A stretch of 11,777 bases of DNA from assembly GCA_041743485.1 (NCBI GenBank), contig JBGTMR010000220.1, forward strand, positions 1 through 11,777, given 5' to 3'. This DNA comes from JANDLT01 sp041743485. GTDB lineage: Bacteria; Acidobacteriota; Blastocatellia; Pyrinomonadales; Pyrinomonadaceae. The translations under genes and the position numbers were made by a program. Every line of letters begins with the position of its first letter. Position 1 is the stretch's first letter. The notes under the pieces were generated by a model, which saw only the letters and a list, made by a program, of their open reading frames with translations, made no database searches and was not told the origin of the DNA. Below are positions 7,089-11,777 of the stretch, in pieces.

Positions 7089-8489
7089 CTAGCCGCTCGT
7101 CGCGTACTCGATGTTTTCGGAGCGCAATGCTAAGGCGAACTCGGTTGCTTTGCGTGCCGTGACGACGCCCCAGCCTTGACGGTCAACCTCTATGTTAGGC
7201 ACGCGCTCCGCCGTGTCAATCAAAATCCGTTTGACCTGTTGCGGCGATAAATGCGGGTTGGCTTCGAGCATACACGCGATGATTGACGAGACAATCGGAG
7301 CCGCGAACGATGTGCCGTCAACGTATTTATAATCTTCGGTGATGACCGAACCTTCGTGCAGTTTGATAGTGATAAGTTGGCGCAAAAGCGGTGTGGGGAA
7401 CTGGCGGGCGTTGAATAAATCGGCGTCCGTGTCGCGGTGCGCTTCGATGATGGATGCGAGGCTGTCATCGGGTGCGTGGTCAAGTGTGAAATAGAGTTCG
7501 GCTTCTTCGGCGGTCGGCGTGCGCGGCAGAATCGGGGCGGGAACCCAAATGCCGGGAGCGATGACTTCCGGCTTTTGCAAACCGTCGAAGGTCGGACCGT
7601 AAGACGAGCGATACATGCCGCGTCTGGCACGGTCAAGCGAGTTTTGATCGTCAAGCCCGCCGACCGCGATGCACGACGGCGCACTCGCCGGAGGAAGCAC
7701 CGGATGACCGGGCGCGAGTCCGGCATTGCCGACCGCGCACACCACGATTAAGCCTTCACGCACGGCGCGTTCGACCGTGCGCGCGAGTTTGTTTTTGAGA
7801 TATGAGGATTCGCCGTCGCCGCCCGCCGAGATGTTGACGATGCGAATGTTGTAATCATCTTTGTGACCCAAAACCCATTCCAGCCCGCGCGTGATGGATT
7901 GTTCGGGGATGCGCCCGGAATCGCTGAGTTTGACCAGTACGACGTTCGCGTCGTGGGCAATGCCGCGATAAAAACCTTCGGACAGCGTGCCGTTTCCGGC
8001 GGCGACCACCGAAGTCATCATGCCGTGCCAACTCGCGGGCGAAGGCGTATCGAGCGTCGCGGGATCGTTTTTGACAATCGAATGATAAGCGAGAATACGA
8101 TTGCGCGGCATCGTCAAATCGGGGTGCGCGTAAAAGCCGGAATCTAAAAACGCGATGGTTACATCGCGCCCCGTAAAGCGTTCATCTGCATTCATCCGAA
8201 GCGGCGTCGGAAGCACGCGCCCGCCCTGTTCAAAGATGACGGCGTGTTGTGCGAGTTGCGTCCGCGCGCGTTCAAAAAGTTCGATGCAGCGCGGGCAAAC
8301 TTCGGCGATGAGCGCACCGGCGGGAGCATTGGCGACGATGGTTTCCTGCATCTCCGGCGAGAGACGGGAGAGCGGGATGAGCGGTTGATCGGATTCGCGT
8401 CGGCATTCCTGACACGGACGATTGTTGATAATCCCGCGTTCCGTATCATGCGCGGGCGTGAGCGACAAAACTGTTTCTTCCACTAGCAC
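7089..8489 (-). CDS. AprX-like subtilisin family (S8) serine protease, no signal peptide, N-terminal CxxC...CxxC
   Basis: A 466-residue S8 peptidase. Catalytic residues by motif are Asp116 (FLDSG), His155 (WHGMMT), oxyanion Asn255 (AVGNAG) and Ser394 (GTSFAAP). All are present, although HGMMT departs from the usual HGTHV. Before the catalytic domain lies a module with CxxC at 26-29 and CxxC at 65-68, which could bind zinc. There is no signal peptide, prepeptide or anchor, so it is predicted cytoplasmic, like Bacillus AprX, which it resembles in length and in the segment YGPTFDGLQKPEVIAPG. I chose GTG at 8489 as start because AGGA lies five bases before it. The frame stays open to a TTG at 8537, but that TTG falls inside a probable -35 box. 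The gene is divergent from the oxidoreductase, and the small acidic gene follows it. Confidence 0.88.
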   Translation of the reverse strand: MLVEETVLSLTPAHDTERGIINNRPCQECRRESDQPLIPLSRLSPEMQETIVANAPAGALIAEVCPRCIELFERARTQLAQHAVIFEQGGRVLPTPLRMNADERFTGRDVTIAFLDSGFYAHPDLTMPRNRILAYHSIVKNDPATLDTPSPASWHGMMTSVVAAGNGTLSEGFYRGIAHDANVVLVKLSDSGRIPEQSITRGLEWVLGHKDDYNIRIVNISAGGDGESSYLKNKLARTVERAVREGLIVVCAVGNAGLAPGHPVLPPASAPSCIAVGGLDDQNSLDRARRGMYRSSYGPTFDGLQKPEVIAPGIWVPAPILPRTPTAEEAELYFTLDHAPDDSLASIIEAHRDTDADLFNARQFPTPLLRQLITIKLHEGSVITEDYKYVDGTSFAAPIVSSIIACMLEANPHLSPQQVKRILIDTAERVPNIEVDRQGWGVVTARKATEFALALRSENIEYATSG

Positions 8490-8509
8490 AAGATTCCTCA
8501 CGTGACTCA

Positions 8510-8537
8510 AAGTTACGGGTTGACCACGCAAGGTCAA
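8510..8537 (-). promoter_or_regulatory. Probable subtilase promoter with overlapping dyad operator
   Basis: On the minus strand TTGACC (8532-8537) and TAACTT (8510-8515) are separated by 16 bases, giving a start near 8503 and a short leader containing the AGGA site used by GTG 8489. The -35 box is one half of a perfect dyad TTGACC-N6-GGTCAA (8520-8537), a good position for a repressor. The -10 match is weak. Confidence 0.45.
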
Positions 8538-8660
8538 GTCCCGACTTCAAACAAATTTAAGAAAGATTTAACGCCGCGCATCATGGCGCACAGGCTTCGT
8601 TTCGCGCAAGGCAAAGATTGTTGTCGAAACTTGATTTGCTTGTCGCGTGGCGGTGTGTCG

Positions 8661-8666
8661 TACAAT
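8661..8666 (+). promoter_or_regulatory. -10 element (TACAAT) for the FAD oxidoreductase
   Basis: TACAAT matches TATAAT at five of six bases. Only poor -35 candidates exist: TTGCTT at 8636-8641 with a 19-base spacer, or TTGTCG at 8640-8645 with 15. The predicted start near 8673 is about five bases before ATG 8678, and no Shine-Dalgarno is present, so the mRNA would be almost leaderless. Confidence 0.4.
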
Positions 8667-8677
8667 CAACCTTATCC

Positions 8678-10285
8678 ATGACAAACGAAAATTTATACGA
8701 TGTCGCGGTCGTCGGCGGCGGTCATAACGGATTGGTCTGCGCGTGCTATCTGGCGAAGGCGGGCTTGAAAACCATTGTGCTTGAACGTCGTCACATCGTC
8801 GGCGGAGCGGTCTGCACGCAAGACGATTTGATTGAAGGATACAAGATTGATGTCGGCTCTTCCGCGCACATCATGATTCACTTAACGCCGGTGGTCGCGG
8901 AACTTGAACTTGAAAAGTTCGGGCTTGAATACATTGACTGCGACCCGTTCGCGTTCGCCCCCGTGAGCGACACGGAAGCCGTGTATTTCTGGCGCGATGT
9001 GGATAAGACGTGCGAATCAATCGCCAAATTTTCACCGCGCGATGCCGAAGCTTATAAAAGTTTCGTGCGCGATTGGGAAGCCTTTAACGAAGGCGTGTTT
9101 GAAGCATTCTTGAAGCCGCCGACAGTGATGAATCTAGGGCGACACATGATTTTCAAACGCCCGAAGGTCAAGCTTAACCCTATGGATATGACGCGCCGCG
9201 TGTTCTCGTCTTACGGCGCGCTGGCGCGTGAGACGTTCGAGCATGAAGGGTTGCGCGCCGCGATGGTGTGGCTCGCGGCGCAGTCGGGTCCGCCGCCGTC
9301 GGCTGCCGCGACCGGAGATTTTTTAGGTTGGCACGCGATGATTCACAGAAGCGGCGTCAAGCGTCCGCGCGGCGGTTCGGGAGCGTTAACGCAGGCACTC
9401 GCACGGTGTCTTGAACATCACGGCGGCGAGGTTCGTTTATCGGCGGAAGTCGAACGCATCAACGTCAAAGACAGCCGCGTGACAAGCATTGAAGTCAGAG
9501 ACGGTGAGACGATTGAGGCGCGGCGCGTCATCTCGAACGCGCATGTTCAAACGACTTTCTTAAAGCTAATCGGTGCGGAAAATCTGCCCGGCGATTTGGC
9601 GAAGCGCGTCCGTGATGTGCGCGTCGGCAACGGCTTCGGGATGGTCGTGCGGTGCGCGATGAATGAACTTCCCGATTACACGGTCGCGCCTTCGGGCGGA
9701 CAGGCGGCGGCGTGTCATCAAGGATTACAGTTGTTGTGTCCCTCGATTGAGTATCTCGAACATGCGTTCGCGGATTTTTCAAAAGGCGTTCCGAGTGAGC
9801 ATCCGGCGGCATTGGCGATGACGTTTTCGGCAGTTGATTCGACGATTGCGCCGCAAGGCAAACACACGCTTTTTATATGGGGACAGTATTACCCTTATCA
9901 ACTTTCAAACGGCGAAACTTGGGACGCGATTGCCAACCGTGAAGCCGACAAGTTGATTGACGTGGTGAACCGTTATGCCCCGAACACGCGCGACGCGGTG
10001 ATTGAAAAGTACGTCCAAACGCCCCTATCTTTGGAGCGTGATTTGGGACTCTTGCGCGGCAACGTGATGCACGTCGAGATGGATATTGACCAGATGTTTC
10101 TGTTTCGCCCGTTGCCGGAACTCGCCACCTATCGCACGCCGTTTGAAAATTTATTCTTGACCGGAGCTTCGACGCATCCGGGCGGCGGCGTGTTCGCGGC
10201 ATCGGGCAGAAACACGGCACACGTCGTTCTCGCGGATGTGCGCGGCGGTTTCGGCAAATGGCTGAGAAGCAAAGTTGGAAAGTAA
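8678..10285 (+). CDS. FAD/NAD(P)-dependent oxidoreductase, phytoene desaturase/PYROXD2-like (COG1233 type)
   Basis: A 535-residue flavoprotein. The N-terminal dinucleotide-binding fold shows VVGGGHNGL (GxGxxG form at 13-18) and Glu36 at the end of the second strand, which holds the ribose of FAD. The following RRHIVGGA segment is typical of the CrtI/PYROXD2 group. A middle GGSGALTQALARCLEHHGGE segment and the C-terminal FAD motif HPGGGVFAASGRN (500-512) complete the signature. Family members desaturate or isomerise carotenoids or oxidise other hydrophobic or amine substrates. No other carotenoid gene is nearby, so the substrate is unknown. The frame is open upstream to a TTG at 8618, but the GxGxxG fold should lie close to the N-terminus, so ATG 8678 is preferred. 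The gene is divergent from the subtilase and convergent with the antitoxin-like gene. Confidence 0.88.
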   Translation: MTNENLYDVAVVGGGHNGLVCACYLAKAGLKTIVLERRHIVGGAVCTQDDLIEGYKIDVGSSAHIMIHLTPVVAELELEKFGLEYIDCDPFAFAPVSDTEAVYFWRDVDKTCESIAKFSPRDAEAYKSFVRDWEAFNEGVFEAFLKPPTVMNLGRHMIFKRPKVKLNPMDMTRRVFSSYGALARETFEHEGLRAAMVWLAAQSGPPPSAAATGDFLGWHAMIHRSGVKRPRGGSGALTQALARCLEHHGGEVRLSAEVERINVKDSRVTSIEVRDGETIEARRVISNAHVQTTFLKLIGAENLPGDLAKRVRDVRVGNGFGMVVRCAMNELPDYTVAPSGGQAAACHQGLQLLCPSIEYLEHAFADFSKGVPSEHPAALAMTFSAVDSTIAPQGKHTLFIWGQYYPYQLSNGETWDAIANREADKLIDVVNRYAPNTRDAVIEKYVQTPLSLERDLGLLRGNVMHVEMDIDQMFLFRPLPELATYRTPFENLFLTGASTHPGGGVFAASGRNTAHVVLADVRGGFGKWLRSKVGK

Positions 10286-10386
10286 AACTGAGACGGCGGG
10301 AATTTGCGAAGTAGGCTGCTTAGCGCAGTGAATGTTGGTACTTTAACGGCAAAGTTGACGTGAAGCGAAAACACCACCATGCCCGT

Positions 10387-10611
10387 TTAGGTCGGGTTTG
10401 CCTCTTTGATTGGGTCTAACGAGTATTCCGGCTCATCGTCGCCGTAAGCGCGTTCCAGATTTGCCATAGAAAAGCGCGTCCAATCTTCTCGTTCTTCGTC
10501 CTGCATTTGAATCACACTGACCACCAGTTTTGTATTCGGCGCAAGTTCGTAAGGCTCGTCCAATAAAATCTGTTTGCCGTCAAAATGCGCCTGTAAAGTA
10601 ACAATTCGCAT
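10387..10611 (-). CDS. Antitoxin-like small protein (type II TA type), apparently without a toxin
   Basis: A 74-residue protein. The first half (MRIVTLQAHFDGKQILLDEP to VVSVIQM) reads as short beta-strands of an AbrB/DUF104-like DNA-binding fold. The second half is acidic, ending AYGDDEPEYSLDPIKEANPT. From memory, proteins with this LxxAYGDDEPEYxL tail occur as antitoxins next to PemK/MazF-family toxins; this family link is recall, not a search. No toxin reading frame follows on the minus strand, because the gap to the oxidoreductase is only 101 bp. ATG at 10611 is the start because GGAG (10621-10624) lies nine bases before it; the in-frame TTG at 10620 touches the GGAG and is excluded. It lies 45 bp downstream of the unknown gene at 10657-11337 and is probably in one transcript with it. 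Confidence 0.6.
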   Translation of the reverse strand: MRIVTLQAHFDGKQILLDEPYELAPNTKLVVSVIQMQDEEREDWTRFSMANLERAYGDDEPEYSLDPIKEANPT

Positions 10612-10656
10612 AGCTTTCAACTCCGATGATTATTTTGCAGCCGCTTCCGTCCAAAT

Positions 10657-11337
10657 CTAAAGCACTGTCGTTGCCTTATTTGCCTGATACCAGAATATCA
10701 AATCTAATAACTTCAGCTTGGTCATTTTATTGCTGTAAGACTTCCCAATTTTATCATTCTCAAGTTCCATTCTAATTTGTTGCATCAGGTGTGGGTTTTC
10801 GTTCGCCCATTCTTTGTAAGCCTGACTAATAACAACAAACGCTATATAAAAACCCTCTCTACGCAATCCCAAATAATCCTTTATTGGATTATCAAGCGCA
10901 CAATACTTATCGGGGCTGAAAGTGTGAGCAAATTTGGCAAAAAAGGAGGCTAGGGTTCTCTGCACAACACTCTTGGTGCGCTGAAGAGAAACATCTGCAA
11001 AAAACTCGTAGTACAACTTCGGCAAATTATCGTCGTCAACTAGTCGAAGAATCTTCCCTTTTTCTTGCTCAAGTCGATCAAGGTGATTTCCATTTATGCC
11101 CTGTAAGGAGTATTTCTGCCTGAAGACACGAAAGAAATTTGGGCTAGACAAAAAGGCTTCACGATTAGAAACAGTTTCGCAGTAGTATTTTTGGAACGCG
11201 AGTGAGTTTCGGTCTTTGAAATGAAAATTAAATGCGGCATTAGTTACTTCTTTGTTTTTATCGGTTAGTGTTTCTGAAATTTTACGCTTGACGTTTTGCT
11301 TTGAGATTTCCAAATAGGGTAAGACGTTTGATTCCAT
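10657..11337 (-). CDS. Unknown 226-residue protein, AT-rich, probably horizontally acquired
   Basis: I do not recognise this protein. It is a soluble, probably mostly helical protein, rich in Lys, Asn, Phe and Tyr, with no signal peptide and no obvious membrane helix. The middle segment AHTFSPDKYCALDNPIKDYL is the most motif-like. Similar 'H-F-x-P-x-x-(Y/F)-x-x-x-D' stretches occur in some helical, DNA-glycosylase-like hypothetical proteins, but I would not assign a function on that. The codons are markedly AT-richer than in all genes to the left, which suggests transfer. The ATG at 11337 has a good ribosome-binding site (AGAAGG, five bases upstream). The antitoxin-like gene follows on the same strand, so the pair could be an accessory stress or defence unit. 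That is inference from context. Confidence 0.75.
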   Translation of the reverse strand: MESNVLPYLEISKQNVKRKISETLTDKNKEVTNAAFNFHFKDRNSLAFQKYYCETVSNREAFLSSPNFFRVFRQKYSLQGINGNHLDRLEQEKGKILRLVDDDNLPKLYYEFFADVSLQRTKSVVQRTLASFFAKFAHTFSPDKYCALDNPIKDYLGLRREGFYIAFVVISQAYKEWANENPHLMQQIRMELENDKIGKSYSNKMTKLKLLDLIFWYQANKATTVL

Positions 11338-11515
11338 TTTTACCTTCTTGTCATTTGAAGATTGTTACAGCCAGCCCACTAGCTTTTGTTTGCAAAAAGA
11401 CACACAACACTCTTGTCAAGTGTCTTATCTTGCAAAGCGCAATGAAACAGGGCTTTGCAGATTGGTAAATAATATTCGATACAAGAAATGATGCCTGTGA
11501 GGAATGAAGAACTGA
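11338..11515. other. Upstream region of the unknown gene; no gene seen
   Basis: On the minus strand there is a perfect -35 hexamer TTGACA (11414-11419). At 17 bases' spacing the -10 position reads only TTTGCA (11391-11396), so the promoter is incomplete or needs an activator. A perfect 8-bp inverted repeat TGCAAAGC (11431-11438) / GCTTTGCA (11452-11459) lies just upstream, and AAGACAC/GTGTCTT arms flank the -35 region. These could be operator sites. No coding sequence is supported in this stretch. Confidence 0.4.
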
Positions 11516-11586
11516 GCCACGAATGGACACGAACTGACACAAATAAGTCGTTGTGCTTCGTGTTCCTCTTCGTGTCGGTTCGTGGC
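11516..11586. repeat. Imperfect palindrome of 10-bp-period CACGAA repeats
   Basis: The left arm reads CACGAATGGA, CACGAACTGA, CACAAATAAG, a 10-base period. The right arm carries the reverse complements TTCGTGTT, TTCGTGTC and TTCGTGGC. GCCACGAA (11516-11523) pairs with TTCGTGGC (11579-11586), and GACACGAA (11526-11533) pairs with TTCGTGTC (11569-11576). From memory, similar CACGAATGGACACGAA palindromes are scattered between genes in acidobacterial, planctomycete and verrucomicrobial genomes. This is a mobile-type repeat, not a gene. Confidence 0.8.
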
Positions 11587-11643
11587 TGGAAAGTCTTTTT
11601 GCTTTACGCTGAACCGGCATAAATTAGGTTCGCGCTCTGATGT

Positions 11644-11777
11644 CGGGACACTTTTGATTGTCCCGTAGGGACTTTACGAAAATAGCCCAGCGATTTATCG
11701 CTGGGACGACCCGGTAAGCAGATTCCAGTCCCGTAGGGACGGCTGAAGTTCCGCCCTGAGTTCAGCCGTCCCTACGG
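11644..11777. repeat. REP-like array of hairpins with the GTCCCGTAGGGAC core, running off the window
   Basis: Four inverted repeats follow one another. CGGGACA (11644-11650) pairs with TGTCCCG (11659-11665). GTCCC-GTA-GGGAC is a self-complementary core (11660-11672). CCCAGCGAT and ATCGCTGGG (11686-11694 / 11697-11705) form a 9-bp hairpin. Finally, a perfect 17-bp stem joins 11731-11747 with 11761-11777 around a 13-base loop. The core GTCCCGTAGGGAC recurs at 11728-11740, and its reverse complement recurs at the window edge. No gene is present. Such arrays resemble REP elements mobilised by RAYT (TnpA_REP) transposases, and no such gene is inside this window. Confidence 0.8.

Noticed and set aside
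8618..8677. TTG at 8618 as start of the FAD oxidoreductase
   Set aside because: It would add 20 residues with no conserved pattern before the FAD fold and would start upstream of the TACAAT promoter element.
10129..10380. 83-residue minus-strand frame just after the antitoxin-like gene, considered as the missing toxin
   Set aside because: Most of it lies antisense to the FAD-motif end of the oxidoreductase, and it shows no PemK/MazF features (no N-terminal RGD/GEIWW-type strand).
11351..11620. 89-residue minus-strand frame at the right end
   Set aside because: It is made largely of the palindromic CACGAA element and promoter region of the neighbouring gene; no coding character.

Overview
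The window reads as a fragment of a chromosome from a Gram-negative, GC-rich bacterium. A bacterium of the Acidobacteriota (Blastocatellia-like) is my best guess, based on the style of the histidine kinase, the outer-membrane barrel remnant, the degenerate heptad palindromes and the GTCCCGTAGGGAC repeats. This is an inference from memory, not a taxonomic assignment. No rRNA, tRNA, CRISPR array, insertion sequence or origin is visible.

Layout. Positions 1-462 hold the C-terminal end of an outer-membrane beta-barrel (TonB-receptor-like) gene, closed by a very strong terminator at 482-522. A 375-bp gap then carries a convincing sigma-54 (-24/-12) promoter at 740-755. It precedes a membrane sensor histidine kinase (838-3936) with the order TM-PDZ-multi-TM-GAF-PAS-HisKA-HATPase, and an NtrC-type sigma-54 activator (4031-5428). 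The two genes form an NtrB/NtrC-like two-component system, and the promoter suggests that the system drives its own transcription. A D-2-hydroxyacid dehydrogenase resembling glycerate dehydrogenase follows (5580-6548). The two gaps kinase/regulator and regulator/dehydrogenase are each filled almost completely by a large imperfect palindrome built from 7-nt repeats. Each palindrome ends within ten bases of the next start codon and leaves no visible Shine-Dalgarno.

A bidirectional 16-bp hairpin (6570-6614) separates this rightward block from a leftward pair: an AprX-like subtilisin without a signal peptide and with an N-terminal CxxC...CxxC module (8489-7089), then a small Thr/Ala/Glu-rich unknown protein (7015-6623). 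A divergent control region (8490-8677) leads rightward to an FAD-dependent oxidoreductase of the phytoene-desaturase/PYROXD2 type (8678-10285).

The right end (10387-11777) is accessory in character. It holds a leftward, AT-richer unknown gene (11337-10657) followed by an antitoxin-like gene with no recognisable toxin beside it, then about 440 bp without genes. That last stretch contains two families of palindromic intergenic repeats: a 10-bp-period CACGAA element at 11516-11586 and a REP-like hairpin array from 11644 to the window edge.

The most notable points are the self-controlled sigma-54 two-component module with a ComP-like sensor topology, the heptad palindromes used as intergenic linkers, and the cytoplasmic subtilase/acidic-protein pair.
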